Below, one piece after another: positions 48,435-57,942 of a DNA stretch of 64,000 nt (its first letter is position 1; each line of letters begins with the position of its first letter). This DNA comes from Acinetobacter rudis (GTDB lineage Bacteria > Pseudomonadota > Gammaproteobacteria > Pseudomonadales > Moraxellaceae), in assembly GCF_000829675.1 (NCBI RefSeq), contig NZ_BBRX01000033.1, positions 1 to 64,000 on the forward strand. Reading direction: 5' to 3'. Position numbers and translations under genes: made by a program. The notes beneath the pieces were generated by a model, which saw only the letters and a program-made list of their open reading frames with translations, was not told the origin of the DNA and ran no database searches.

Positions 48435-48866
48435 ATGACAACAGTAAATCAAGTCTTAAAAAATAAAGGTAGCAACGAAGTAGCGACTATTAGCCCATAT
48501 GAAACTGTATTGGCCGCAATTTCATTAATGGCCAATAAAGGGATCGGTGCAGTTGTTGTCGTTGAAGATCAAAATGTAGTGGGCATAATTTCAGAACGTG
48601 ACTATACACGCAAAATTGCGCTACTTGAGCGTCGCTCAGATGACACTACTGTTGCTGAAATCATGACATCCAAGGTCATTACCGTTCCAGGGAGTTACAC
48701 TGTTGAACAGTGTCTTGAGCTTATGACCGATAAGCATTTACGCCACCTTCCAGTCGTTGAAAACAGCCAACTCAAAGGCTTAATTTCAATTGGTGACTTG
48801 GTAAAAGCAACGATGGAAGATCAAAAAGTGCTTATTCAGCAATTGCAACAATATATCTCAGGCTAA
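48435..48866 (+). CDS. CBS-pair domain protein
   Basis: 143 residues consisting almost entirely of two CBS domains (about 15-65 and 78-130), which bind adenine nucleotides such as AMP or ATP. Characteristic pieces are ISLMANKGIGAVVVVEDQNVVGIISERDYTRKIAL and LMTDKHLRHLPVVENSQLKGLISIGDLVK. No catalytic domain is attached, so it is probably an energy-sensing regulator or binds a partner. It has its own terminator. Confidence 0.92.
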   Translation: MTTVNQVLKNKGSNEVATISPYETVLAAISLMANKGIGAVVVVEDQNVVGIISERDYTRKIALLERRSDDTTVAEIMTSKVITVPGSYTVEQCLELMTDKHLRHLPVVENSQLKGLISIGDLVKATMEDQKVLIQQLQQYISG

Positions 48867-48877
48867 CTCAGCAATCT

Positions 48878-48905
48878 AAAAAAAGCACCATACCGGTGCT
48901 TTTTT
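48878..48905. terminator. Bidirectional terminator between CBS and VWA genes
   Basis: An AAAAGCACC/GGTGCTTTT stem with A and T tracts lies between convergent genes. Confidence 0.88.
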
Positions 48906-48921
48906 GCAATGTGCATTAAAG

Positions 48922-50109
48922 CTATCTTGCTAAATAATTAATCATATCTTCCAAGCCTTTTAAAGTCATTGGATACATATGCTGCTCAAAGATCTGCTGA
49001 ATCGCAGTAATGGTTTGAGTATATTGCCAATAGTTCACTTGCTCAGGGTTGAGCCATGCGGTCTTATCGAAGTGCTGACGTAAGCGTCTTAACCACACTT
49101 CACCAGATTCATCATTCATGTATTCAACAGAACCACCTACAGACATTAACTCATAAGGTGCCATGCTAGCATCACCCACCACAATCACACGATAATCTTT
49201 TGCATAGGTGTTAAACAAATCAAAAGTACTCATACGTGTTGCAGAACGCCGATAGTTGTCCTTCCAGACATAATCATAAAGACAATTATGAAAGTAAAAA
49301 TATTCTAGCGTTTTAAATTCGCTTTTAGCAGCACTAAATAATTTTTCACATTGTGCGATATGGGCGTCCATTGAGCCACCAACATCAAACAACATCAACA
49401 CTTTTACTCTATTACGACGTTCAGGAACCAATTGGACATTCAAGATCCCTTGCTTGGCTGTCTCACTGATCGTCCCTTGAATATCTAGCTCCTCTGCTGC
49501 ACCTTGACGAGCAAACTTACGTAAACGGCGCATCACCATCTGCATATGACGAGTTCCTAAAATCTGCTCATCATCAAGATTTTGATATTGTCTTTGCTCC
49601 CACACTTTCACAGCAGAACGCTTTCGTCCTGGTCCACCAATACGCACACCTTCTGGATGATCACCAAATGCACCAAATGGTGACGTTCCACCCGTACCAA
49701 TCATACGGTTACCACCCTGATGTTTTTTATGTTGTTCACGTAAACGTTCTTCCAACATTTTCATCAGTTCTTCTAGAGATCCAGCCTTACTCAGCTCTGC
49801 TCTTTGTTCTGCACTGAGATGCTTTTCCAGCAATTCCAAATCCAACCACTCTTTAGGAATCTGTTGGATTTTTTCAAAGACCTCATCTAAATCAACGCTC
49901 TGTATGCCATCAAAATAGGCTTTCATCGCACGATCAAACTTGTCGAAATATCGCTCATCTTTGATCATTATAATTTTGACCAAATGATAGAACTCATCCA
50001 AATCCGCAAAAACGATGGATTGATCAACAGCACGGTTCAGGTCAATCAGCTCTCGCGTACTGACCGGAATGCCATACTTTCTAAGCAAATAAAACAGACG
50101 TACAAACAT
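48922..50109 (-). CDS. VWA-domain CoxE-like protein
   Basis: 395 residues. The N-terminal half is helical; a charged low-complexity section follows (about 100-165, KKHQGGNRMIG...GPGRKRSAVKVWE). The C-terminal von Willebrand A domain carries the metal site as D-V-G-G-S (VLMLFDVGGSMD, near 239) rather than the canonical DxSxS; this DxGxS form is common in CoxE-like proteins. It is partner to the MoxR ATPase gene 13 bases upstream. MoxR/VWA pairs act as chaperone-like systems that insert cofactors or metals; the client here is unknown. Confidence 0.9.
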   Translation of the reverse strand: MFVRLFYLLRKYGIPVSTRELIDLNRAVDQSIVFADLDEFYHLVKIIMIKDERYFDKFDRAMKAYFDGIQSVDLDEVFEKIQQIPKEWLDLELLEKHLSAEQRAELSKAGSLEELMKMLEERLREQHKKHQGGNRMIGTGGTSPFGAFGDHPEGVRIGGPGRKRSAVKVWEQRQYQNLDDEQILGTRHMQMVMRRLRKFARQGAAEELDIQGTISETAKQGILNVQLVPERRNRVKVLMLFDVGGSMDAHIAQCEKLFSAAKSEFKTLEYFYFHNCLYDYVWKDNYRRSATRMSTFDLFNTYAKDYRVIVVGDASMAPYELMSVGGSVEYMNDESGEVWLRRLRQHFDKTAWLNPEQVNYWQYTQTITAIQQIFEQHMYPMTLKGLEDMINYLAR

Positions 50110-50122
50110 GAGGCTTCAACGA

Positions 50123-50974
50123 TTAACGACGAGACATAAATGCTAAGCGTTCAAGTAGCTGAACATCTTGCTCATTTTTAATGAGTGCCCCATATAATGG
50201 TGGGATCGCTTTAGACTTATCTTGCTGCGATAAAATATCTTCAGGGATATCATCAGCCATTAACAGACTTAACCAATCAATCAACTCTGAAGTTGAAGGT
50301 GGTTTTTTCAAGCCCGGTACTTTACGCAGTTTAAAAAATACTTCTAAAGCTTCATTGACTAAACGCACTGAAATTTTTGGAAAATGCACGGCAATGATAT
50401 CGCGCATGGTTTCTTCATTTGGAAAGTCAATATAATGAAAGAAGCAACGACGCAAAAATGCATCAGGGAGTTCTTTTTCATTATTGGAAGTGATAATCAC
50501 GATAGGACGTTGTGTCGCAGTAATCGTTTCACCTGTTTCATAAACAAAGAATGACATCTTATCAAGTTCATGCAACAGGTCATTTGGAAACTCGATATCT
50601 GCTTTGTCAATCTCATCGATTAACAAAACACAGCGCTCTTCACTATGAAAAGCTTCCCATAATTTACCAGGTTTAATATAGTTTTTAATATCATAAACAC
50701 GGTCATCGCCCAATTGACTATCACGTAAACGTGACACGGCGTCATATTCGTAGAGACCTTGCTGAGCCTTTGTTGTTGACTTGATATGCCAAGTAATCAA
50801 CTTCATTCCCAGACTTTCAGCAACTTGTTCAGCCAACAAAGTTTTACCTGTACCAGGTTCACCTTTGACTAAAAGTGGTTTTTGCAATGCACGAGCAGCT
50901 TTGACAGCCAATTTTAGACTATCTGTTGCAATATACTGATCTGTGCCTATAAATTGTTGATGATCAACAGACAT
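50123..50974 (-). CDS. MoxR family AAA+ ATPase
   Basis: 283 residues. The AAA+ core has Walker A (KGEPGTGKTLLAEQ, about 37-50), Walker B (VLLIDEIDKAD, about 116-126), sensor 1 (PIVIITSNNEKELPDAFLRRC) and the arginine finger RRC. It belongs to the MoxR branch, which works with VWA proteins; the next gene is one. Together they form a probable remodelling unit. Confidence 0.92.
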   Translation of the reverse strand: MSVDHQQFIGTDQYIATDSLKLAVKAARALQKPLLVKGEPGTGKTLLAEQVAESLGMKLITWHIKSTTKAQQGLYEYDAVSRLRDSQLGDDRVYDIKNYIKPGKLWEAFHSEERCVLLIDEIDKADIEFPNDLLHELDKMSFFVYETGETITATQRPIVIITSNNEKELPDAFLRRCFFHYIDFPNEETMRDIIAVHFPKISVRLVNEALEVFFKLRKVPGLKKPPSTSELIDWLSLLMADDIPEDILSQQDKSKAIPPLYGALIKNEQDVQLLERLAFMSRR

Positions 50975-50997
50975 AATCTTTTAACCTTTTTAATTCT

Positions 50998-51414
50998 TTA
51001 AAGTGGTGACTGCTCTGTGCCTTCCACCACTGTAGCTTTCTTCCTGATTGCTCTATATTTATTCGCCCAATGACTAATGATTAAACCCAAGCCAATCACA
51101 AATAATATCAGCGATAAATTAGACCAAATTAATACCGAATCCTTGGTCAGTACACCAAATAGCAAACCAAATGTTGCAGGAGCAAGTTCAGAATTTGGAC
51201 CTTCAGAGATCGTCGGTGTTGCAATTAAAGCAAACACAACCATCCATAGAATACAGCCTAGAGTTGCAGGCAATCTACGCATGATTGAGGTCCAACACCA
51301 CATGATAATAATCGCACCCACTATATACACTGTGATTGCAAGACTATCTTCTGGCAGAACATCAAATAGATCTAAAAAATTATTCCAAAATACCGTTAAT
51401 TGCTCAGGCACCAC
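50998..51414 (-). CDS. Small membrane protein
   Basis: About 138 residues with three or four hydrophobic segments (about 25-50, 52-70, 100-120) and a basic C-terminus. It starts with a GTG (51414) overlapping the ycgL stop by 11 bases, which suggests translational coupling. It lies directly upstream of moxR on the same strand, so it may anchor or accompany the MoxR/VWA unit. No family is recognised. Confidence 0.65.
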   Translation of the reverse strand: MVPEQLTVFWNNFLDLFDVLPEDSLAITVYIVGAIIIMWCWTSIMRRLPATLGCILWMVVFALIATPTISEGPNSELAPATFGLLFGVLTKDSVLIWSNLSLILFVIGLGLIISHWANKYRAIRKKATVVEGTEQSPL

Positions 51415-51709
51415 GTAATCCCTCTGGTTCTACCGCATTCGGGTTAATCAATCCCTCTGGCGGCATTTGTAGGAAAAATCCTTTGGTTTGCAATGAATCA
51501 ATCACGTGTAACACATTTACACGGGCCAACTTACGCGATTGACTCAACTCCAAATTCATTACAAAGGTCGCCCGACCAAAGGCTTGACGAATCGTTTCAG
51601 GAATCACTTCAAGCGGATCTTGCTGATCATCTTCGGTAGACTGGCGAGTACGAGCAACGTAAAGATACATTTCGTCTTTCTTGCTCGATTTATAAATATC
51701 ACAAAACAT
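51404..51709 (-). CDS. ycgL: YcgL-domain protein
   Basis: 101 residues. The N-terminal pattern [18 protein letters not shown] matches YcgL (E. coli FCVIYRSSKRDQTYLYV), as does the closing [11 protein letters not shown] (E. coli GYYLQLPPPPEDL). A family of unknown biochemical function, common in gammaproteobacteria and often next to rnd. It overlaps the next membrane-protein gene. Confidence 0.93.
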   Translation of the reverse strand: MFCDIYKSSKKDEMYLYVARTRQSTEDDQQDPLEVIPETIRQAFGRATFVMNLELSQSRKLARVNVLHVIDSLQTKGFFLQMPPEGLINPNAVEPEGLRGA

Positions 51710-51829
51710 GCGTGTTCATATAGCTTAAAATCAACTTAAGCAACAGCATACATTAAAAGTGCTTTTGATACATTAGCGATTTTAGTCGGATTAGTCGCAA
51801 TTTTCTCAATCCCCCCTTAACAATAGAAT

Positions 51830-52972
51830 CTAAGGGTTAACTTTCATCTGCGTTGTCAAATAATCAATATCTTTTTTGAGCAACTCAATCAAAGGACGGG
51901 TCATAAGGTCATAACGCCACCCAAGCAGATACGCGGGTAAATCTTGCTCATCGCCATGAAATACCACATGCTGATAAAGCATATTCAGCCATTTTTTACG
52001 CATCAATACTTCTTTAGGCACCTGTGTCTCTTCAGCCACACGCTCAATTAACTGATCTACGACTTGGGTAATCCCCTTCGAAGAGTGTTTAATAGGCCGA
52101 GACATTCGCAGTGGCCACTGTGAAGGATCTGGTAAAAATCTAAGTAAATCTAAAATAATCTTGCCATGCTCACGTACCACTGATGCACGAATATCTTTAC
52201 ACTTAGAAAGTTCTAATGTGTTCTTAGGATTTTTTTCAACAAGATCATTCAGTGTAGAATTTTTTAAAACAAAACTTTTAGGCTGATTTAAGGCCTTAAC
52301 CATTTCCTCACGCCAAACACAAAGCTGTTGTAGTTGCATTAATTGTTTGCTGGAATGACGATAATTACCAACCTCACTAAACAACTTATCTTTTGCTGTT
52401 TCTTGTGCAATCTCTAGACAAAGATGCTGACAGTCTTCAAGGACAAAATCATATAGCCGCTTTTGCTGTAATTGCTGTTGAATTGTCTCAGCCAACTGCA
52501 CAATATAACAAACATCATTGGCAGCATATTGCATTTGCTGTGGACTTAAAGGTCTTGCTAACCAATCTGAGCGGGTTTGATCTTTATCTATATCAATATC
52601 AAGCTGTTGTTTTAATGCATTTTGATAACTTAACTGTAGACCATGCCCTAAAAATGACATCGCCACCTGTGTATCAAAGACATTTTTTAAACTCTTTTTC
52701 TGAGAATAATGATAAATCAGATCGATATCTTCACTACATGCATGAAAAATATTTTGTTGCGCTTGGAAGATTCTGTCCCAAAATAAACTGAGATCGAGTG
52801 TAGTTCCATCTAAAAGAAAAACTTGTCGATCGATATTGATTTGAAAAACACCTAATTTTGGCCAAAACGTATCGACTTTAATAAATTCAGTGTCCAAACC
52901 GTATATTGAATGCTGATTCATGAGATGAAGTACATTTTCAAGTTCAGCTTGTTGTTGGATAAATTGAAACAT
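51830..52972 (-). CDS. rnd: Ribonuclease D
   Basis: 3'-5' exoribonuclease for tRNA and small RNA maturation. It has 380 residues from the ATG at 52972; a TTG at 52987 could add five. The DEDD exonuclease domain (about 1-170) has YGLDTEFIKVDTFWPKLGVFQI, a middle HACSEDIDLI and YAANDVCYIVQLA. An HRDC domain (about 205-285) and a second helical part follow. It is near ycgL, a common neighbour. Confidence 0.95.
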   Translation of the reverse strand: MFQFIQQQAELENVLHLMNQHSIYGLDTEFIKVDTFWPKLGVFQINIDRQVFLLDGTTLDLSLFWDRIFQAQQNIFHACSEDIDLIYHYSQKKSLKNVFDTQVAMSFLGHGLQLSYQNALKQQLDIDIDKDQTRSDWLARPLSPQQMQYAANDVCYIVQLAETIQQQLQQKRLYDFVLEDCQHLCLEIAQETAKDKLFSEVGNYRHSSKQLMQLQQLCVWREEMVKALNQPKSFVLKNSTLNDLVEKNPKNTLELSKCKDIRASVVREHGKIILDLLRFLPDPSQWPLRMSRPIKHSSKGITQVVDQLIERVAEETQVPKEVLMRKKWLNMLYQHVVFHGDEQDLPAYLLGWRYDLMTRPLIELLKKDIDYLTTQMKVNP

Positions 52973-53274
52973 GTGAGTTTGGGTCAAATTAATATATTGG
53001 AATTAAACGACATTTTACATTAATTTCAAGCTTTTAGCATAAAACCCATTTTAAATGTCTGAAAAGTATCAGGTCTGCCTAGAGACCCATTTCTATGAAA
53101 TTCACAAAGGATGCTTCAATAAAATCTATAAGATGCAACACAGATTTCAATTCGTCATCCAATGAATACGATATTCAAATCATAGTGTCACAAAATAAGC
53201 GATTCAAATAAAAGGATTTATAGAATAATTGTAAAGGGATTCACGATATTAGTAGAAATAAGCAGCACTCGTGC
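52973..53274. other. Intergenic region between rnd and recR
   Basis: About 300 AT-rich bases. It holds the rnd promoter region and, at its end, the hairpin AAATAAGCA/TGCTTATTT (53256-53280) that contains the recR stop codon. No gene is visible. Confidence 0.45.
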
Positions 53275-53871
53275 TTATTTCATTGTCAATCGATTATGAA
53301 CCGCTTGGCTCAAGGTATGACTGTCCACATATTCAAGTTCCCCGCCTTGAGGTACACCTTGTGCAATACGTGTCATTTGTAGGGGTAAATGTTTCGTCAC
53401 TTCCACAAGATAATGCGCTGTGGCCTGACCTTCAACTGTAGCATTTGTAGCAAGAATAACTTCTTTAATCTGTTGATCTGTGAGTCGTTGTACTAAATAA
53501 GGAATGCCAATTTCTTCTGGTCCAACACCATCTAAAGGAGACAAATGCCCACCTAATACATGATATTTACCGCGAAAACTGCCACTATGCTCAATTGCTA
53601 ATACATCTGCTGGAGACTCCACCACACATAGTAATGCTGAATCTCGCTCTGTAGATAAACAAATTTCACAGACTTCATCTTCAGTCAGTGAGTTACATAT
53701 TTGGCATTGATGGATATAACTGGTTGCTTCACTTAAGGCTACCGATAAGGCATTAGCACCTTCACGATTTTTCATGATCAGGTGTAAGGCCATGCGTTGA
53801 GCCGATTTCGGCCCAACACTTGGAAGTATTCTTAGCGCTTGTACCAGTTGATCAAAACGATCACTAAACAC
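53275..53871 (-). CDS. recR: Recombination mediator RecR
   Basis: Works with RecO and RecF to load RecA at gaps. It has 198 residues. The start is a GTG at 53871 with AAGGAA about 8 bases upstream; no nearby ATG. The helix-hairpin-helix LPSVGPKSAQRMALHL (about 15-30), the zinc finger with four Cys (CQIC/CEIC, about 56-71) and the Toprim domain (VVESPADVLAIE) are present. It follows ybaB by 11 bases, the usual order. Confidence 0.96.
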   Translation of the reverse strand: MFSDRFDQLVQALRILPSVGPKSAQRMALHLIMKNREGANALSVALSEATSYIHQCQICNSLTEDEVCEICLSTERDSALLCVVESPADVLAIEHSGSFRGKYHVLGGHLSPLDGVGPEEIGIPYLVQRLTDQQIKEVILATNATVEGQATAHYLVEVTKHLPLQMTRIAQGVPQGGELEYVDSHTLSQAVHNRLTMK

Positions 53872-53882
53872 GCTATTATTCC

Positions 53883-54212
53883 TTAGAACAAACCAGAAAG
53901 ACCTGGTGGTAAGCCCATACCAGAGTTTGCAGACTTCATTCTCTCTTCACTCACCGCTTCAGCTTGACGCGATGCATCATTCATTGCAGCAGCAATCAAA
54001 TCTTCGATCATGTCTGCATCATCTTGCAAAAGCTCTGGATTGATTTCAATGCGTTTAACTACATGACGACAAGTCATAGTTACTTTAACCAGACCACCGC
54101 CAGCTTCTGCATGCACCTCAGTTTGAGCAAGCTCTTCTTTAGCTTTTTTGACATTTACTTCCATGTCTTTTTGCATGCGTTGTGCTTGTTGCATCAACAT
54201 ATTGATATTCAT
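53883..54212 (-). CDS. ybaB: YbaB/EbfC nucleoid-associated protein
   Basis: 109-residue DNA-binding dimer of the YbaB/EbfC family. The sequence [19 protein letters not shown] is the family start, at the ATG at 54212 with GGAGA upstream. It has the usual acidic middle and ends PGLSGLF. It sits between metZ and recR in one operon. Confidence 0.94.
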   Translation of the reverse strand: MNINMLMQQAQRMQKDMEVNVKKAKEELAQTEVHAEAGGGLVKVTMTCRHVVKRIEINPELLQDDADMIEDLIAAAMNDASRQAEAVSEERMKSANSGMGLPPGLSGLF

Positions 54213-54235
54213 AATTTTCTCCAAATAAGCGAGTA

Positions 54236-55423
54236 TTAAATCAAATCTAAACCACGAGCAAGGTCGCAAATAATATCATCAATATCTTCTAAACCTACTG
54301 AAATTCGTATTAATCCTTCACTAATACCCACTTTTTCTTTGGCTTCAGGCGATAATTTACCGTGCGTGGTTGTTGCAGGATGAGTAATGGTGGTTTTTGC
54401 ATCACCAAGATTACCTGTAATCGAAATAAATTGTGTTTTATCGATCACTGTCCATGCCTGTTCACGTTCTCCAACAACCTCAAATGAGACAATACCACTA
54501 AACCCTTGTTGCTGCTGAACAGCCATCGCATGACTTGGATGATCAGTCAGGCCTGGATAATAAACTTGTTTTACTTTAGGGTGTTTTTGCAACCACTCTG
54601 CCAATTTTTGTGCATTGGCGCTATGCTCACGCATACGTAATTTAAGCGTTTCTAATCCTTTTAATAGTACCCATGCATTAAACGGGCTCAGTGAAGGACC
54701 AGAGGTACGTACATAAACATGTAGTTCTTCCATCAACTGTTGATTTCCAAGAACTACTCCACCTAAAGTACGCCCCTGCCCATCAATAAACTTAGTTGCA
54801 GAATACACAACAAGGTCAGCACCTAAGCTCAGAGGTTTTTGTAAAATTGGTGTACAAATAGTGTTGTCCACGGCTAATAATGCAGCATGACGATGCGCCA
54901 AATCAGACAAGGCACGAATATCAGCAACATCACCTAAAGGATTTGATGGCGACTCAACAAAGAGAAGCTTCGTTTCAGGGCGTATCGCAGCTTCCCATGC
55001 ACCAACATCTGTTAAATCTACAAATTCAACATCTATACCAAACTTACTGACATACTTTTCAAATAAAGCTACTGTTGAACCAAATACAGAGCGTGAGCAT
55101 AGGACATGGTCACCAGCTTTTAAAAAGGTCATTACGATAGACATTATCGCAGCCATCCCAGAACCGGTTGCTACTGCACGGTCTGCACCTTCAAGTGCAG
55201 CAATACGCTTCTCAAAAGTAGCAACTGTTGGGTTGGTGAATCTTGAATAAATATTGCCGTCTTCTTGTCCAGAAAACTTTGCTGCAGCTTCAGCAGCATT
55301 GGCATACACAAAAGAGGACGTGAGAAAAATAGGTTCTGCATGTTCCCCTTCGAAACTACGTGTATGCCCTGTACGTAAGGCAAGTGTTTCAAGTTGATAT
55401 TGTTTATCGTCGAATTGACTCAT
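54236..55423 (-). CDS. metZ: O-succinylhomoserine sulfhydrylase MetZ
   Basis: PLP enzyme that joins sulfide to O-succinylhomoserine to give homocysteine. It has 395 residues from the ATG at 55423. The PLP lysine is in [20 protein letters not shown] (about 208), and the substrate-binding [21 protein letters not shown] (about 30-50) is the MetZ/MetB pattern. The reaction is assigned over cystathionine gamma-synthase from gene order with ybaB and recR and the MetZ-like start. It is divergent from the PhaC-like gene. Confidence 0.92.
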   Translation of the reverse strand: MSQFDDKQYQLETLALRTGHTRSFEGEHAEPIFLTSSFVYANAAEAAAKFSGQEDGNIYSRFTNPTVATFEKRIAALEGADRAVATGSGMAAIMSIVMTFLKAGDHVLCSRSVFGSTVALFEKYVSKFGIDVEFVDLTDVGAWEAAIRPETKLLFVESPSNPLGDVADIRALSDLAHRHAALLAVDNTICTPILQKPLSLGADLVVYSATKFIDGQGRTLGGVVLGNQQLMEELHVYVRTSGPSLSPFNAWVLLKGLETLKLRMREHSANAQKLAEWLQKHPKVKQVYYPGLTDHPSHAMAVQQQQGFSGIVSFEVVGEREQAWTVIDKTQFISITGNLGDAKTTITHPATTTHGKLSPEAKEKVGISEGLIRISVGLEDIDDIICDLARGLDLI

Positions 55424-55562
55424 TGAAATGTACCGTCCAAGCCATTTATTGGTATAAGGTAGGCAACATTGTGAGCGTCTAGGGTAATTCAGGTCAAGGC
55501 AAATCAAAAAAATATCGCTTAGACTATGCGACTTAATTCATGCGAAAGGACTTTAGCAAGCG

Positions 55563-56681
55563 ATGATGGATCTCAAACACAAATTAAAGCACACCAGCTT
55601 ACAATTACAGAATCTATCTCAGCGTATTTTCAATACGTCTAGCCTAGTCATCTCTGAACAAATGAACTATGAAAGTATCTTTAAATTTGGCCCAAGCCAA
55701 ATCCGTTACTATGCTGCTGTTGAAAAAAAATATCAGGAACCTTTAGTCTTTGTCGCACCACTTGCAATAGATATGTCTATTTATGACCTCTATCCCTACC
55801 GTTCGCTTATTGGTTATTTTGTAAATCAAGGATTCGATGTTTATCTGATCGACTGGGGTAAACTACACTTTCAACATCGACACCTTAATTTTATTGATTT
55901 CACTCATCGTTTTATTCCCAATTGCATTGCACAAATTCAACAACATGCTCAGTGTAAACAGATTTCCCTACATGGCTGGAGTATGGCTGGACTTTTTGTT
56001 GCCCTCTATACCGCTTCACAACAACCGAATGCTGTAAAAAACTTAATTGTATTGGGAAGCCCAATAGATAGTTATGCCTCAGGAGCAATTGGACAACTCT
56101 ACAAAAAAATAAATCAGTTGGTTCAACGTAGTGATCGAATTGAACAATTGCTGTATCAAGCCAAGTTACCTAAAAGCCTTATTCATTCACCTGGCATACT
56201 TAATAGTTTAGGATTTAAAATTTTAGATCCTAAAGGCTGGTATGAAGGTCATAAACAGTTGCTGCTTAATCTACATAATCAACAGGCCCTACAAGAACAT
56301 GCCACCTTAGGTCGTTTCTTAAATAATATGATTGACTACCCCGGCGGTATTAACCAAGACATGTTATTTCATATTTGGCTACGTAACCCATTAGCTTTAG
56401 GTGAAATCACCTTACACCAACAACATATCGAGCTTAAGAATATTGATTGTTCTTTACTTGTTGGTGCTGGTGAACGCGACCAGATCGTCACTGAGAATGC
56501 CATTAAGCCTCTCACAAAATTAACCAGCAGCCAAGATGTCAGTTTTCAGATGATTCCTGGAGGACATTTAGGGCTAATGTCTAGTCAAAAAAGCGCTGAA
56601 ATATTTTGGCCTAAGTTATACATTTGGCTATCGCAACGCTCAACTCGACTTGAGCCTGTACAGGATCAGGCTCAGCTTTAG
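55563..56681 (+). CDS. PhaC-like alpha/beta hydrolase with a serine nucleophile
   Basis: 372 residues, similar in outline to poly(3-hydroxyalkanoate) synthase PhaC: QEPLVFVAPLAIDMSIYDLYPYRSLIGYFVNQGFDVYLIDWGK (about 60-100) and a C-terminal GGHLGLMSS histidine. The PHA synthase lipase-like box normally has a catalytic cysteine (GxCxG), but here it is HGWSMAG with a serine (near 142). The acidic residue is in GAGERDQIV. So it may be an esterase or depolymerase-like enzyme rather than a true polymerase. It lies upstream of the 3-hydroxyisobutyrate dehydrogenase-like gene (21 bases) and is probably cotranscribed. Confidence 0.78.
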   Translation: MMDLKHKLKHTSLQLQNLSQRIFNTSSLVISEQMNYESIFKFGPSQIRYYAAVEKKYQEPLVFVAPLAIDMSIYDLYPYRSLIGYFVNQGFDVYLIDWGKLHFQHRHLNFIDFTHRFIPNCIAQIQQHAQCKQISLHGWSMAGLFVALYTASQQPNAVKNLIVLGSPIDSYASGAIGQLYKKINQLVQRSDRIEQLLYQAKLPKSLIHSPGILNSLGFKILDPKGWYEGHKQLLLNLHNQQALQEHATLGRFLNNMIDYPGGINQDMLFHIWLRNPLALGEITLHQQHIELKNIDCSLLVGAGERDQIVTENAIKPLTKLTSSQDVSFQMIPGGHLGLMSSQKSAEIFWPKLYIWLSQRSTRLEPVQDQAQL

Positions 56682-56702
56682 ATCTACTTTACGGGAAATA
56701 TC

Positions 56703-57575
56703 ATGAAACCAACTGTTGCCTTTATTGGCTTAGGCGCTATGGGTTATCGCATGGCAGCACATCTTCCACAGCACTTTGATACAGTTATGGTGTGGAATCG
56801 AAACTTTGCCAAAGCGCAACAGCATGCAGCTCAATACGCAACACTTGCTGTTGAACTACAGCAAGCTGCTCAAGCAGACTTAATTTTTTCATGCCTACCC
56901 ACCAGTGCAGATATCGATACCATCTTAGCCCAAGTTCAATGTCAAGCAGGCAGTATATGGATTGACTGCACCAGTGGTGTGCCTGAAGCAGCACAGCGTC
57001 AAGCTGCATTACTCAAACAACAAGGAGTTTCTTTTTTAGATGCTCCTGTCAGTGGCCAGACAATTGGTGCTGAAAAAGCCAGTCTAACATTTATGGTGGG
57101 TGGTGAAGCTGATGCCTTCGAACGTGCTGTACCTGCCATGCAAGCGATGGGTCATCTAATTCGTCATGTCGGTCAATCTGGTTCAGGCTTTGCTGTAAAG
57201 GCAGTGAATAATATGATGATGGCTGTACATCTATGTGCAGCAGCAGAAGGATTTACCACATTAAAAGCACATGGCGTAAATTTACAGCAGGCGCTTGATT
57301 GTATTAATGCATCGAGTGGAAAAAGCGGTGTAACCGAGTCCGCTTTACCCGATCGCATTTTAAACCGTAGCTTTCCACTGACCTTTGCTCTGGGTTTGCT
57401 TGCCAAAGATACTGGTATAGCCATTGATTTGGTTCATGAAGCTAAACTTTCTGCTCCAGTCACTGCCGTTACTCAAAGCTTAATTCAAGCAGCTTATGCA
57501 ACATCTGAAGCAAATAGTGATTTTTCAGCAGCAGTAAAAATGTATGAATCATGGAGTAAAATTACCATAGAGTAA
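56703..57575 (+). CDS. 3-hydroxyisobutyrate dehydrogenase-like NAD(P) oxidoreductase
   Basis: 290 residues of the beta-hydroxyacid dehydrogenase family. The Rossmann motif is FIGLGAMGYRMAAHL (about 7-21). The family pieces DAPVSGQTIGAEKASLTFMVGG (about 115-137) and GSGFAVKAVNNMMMA (with the catalytic lysine, near 165) are present. The substrate could be 3-hydroxyisobutyrate, tartronate semialdehyde or 2-hydroxy-3-oxopropionate. Pairing with the PhaC-like gene suggests a hydroxyacid role; this is inference. Confidence 0.88.
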   Translation: MKPTVAFIGLGAMGYRMAAHLPQHFDTVMVWNRNFAKAQQHAAQYATLAVELQQAAQADLIFSCLPTSADIDTILAQVQCQAGSIWIDCTSGVPEAAQRQAALLKQQGVSFLDAPVSGQTIGAEKASLTFMVGGEADAFERAVPAMQAMGHLIRHVGQSGSGFAVKAVNNMMMAVHLCAAAEGFTTLKAHGVNLQQALDCINASSGKSGVTESALPDRILNRSFPLTFALGLLAKDTGIAIDLVHEAKLSAPVTAVTQSLIQAAYATSEANSDFSAAVKMYESWSKITIE

Positions 57576-57658
57576 AATCAATACAATTGCTTATGTGATT
57601 GCAATCTTTATAATGGGAAATCATCACAACAGTAATAAGTTCACGTTAAGGAGTTATA

Positions 57659-57922
57659 ATGAACAAAATTGCATTGGTTATGTTTTCCATGATAGCTATT
57701 TCATTGAGTACTCAGAGCATGGCTGCTTCAGCAGAATGCCAAAAGCTACAAGATGATTATAATGTTATCTATGCATCTAAAGGCTTTTGTTTTAAAGATG
57801 CAGACGCAAAAGCAAAATTTGGTAACGACAACTGCTTTACCAGCAAACCTAAATTCTCTGAGAAAGAACAGCAGCGTTTAGATGAAATTAAAGCACGTCA
57901 AAAAGAATTGAAGTGTAACTAA
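57659..57922 (+). CDS. Small secreted YARHG-like protein
   Basis: 87 residues with a signal peptide (MNKIALVMFSMIAISLSTQSMAA). The mature domain has VIYASKGFCFKDADAKAKFGNDNCF, a form of the YARHG domain (canonical YARHGYxF), with three cysteines extra. It stands between the dehydrogenase and a HIT gene; AAGGAG precedes the start. YARHG domains are extracellular and of unknown function. Confidence 0.75.
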   Translation: MNKIALVMFSMIAISLSTQSMAASAECQKLQDDYNVIYASKGFCFKDADAKAKFGNDNCFTSKPKFSEKEQQRLDEIKARQKELKCN

Positions 57923-57942
57923 TCCAGACTTAGGAAATCAGT

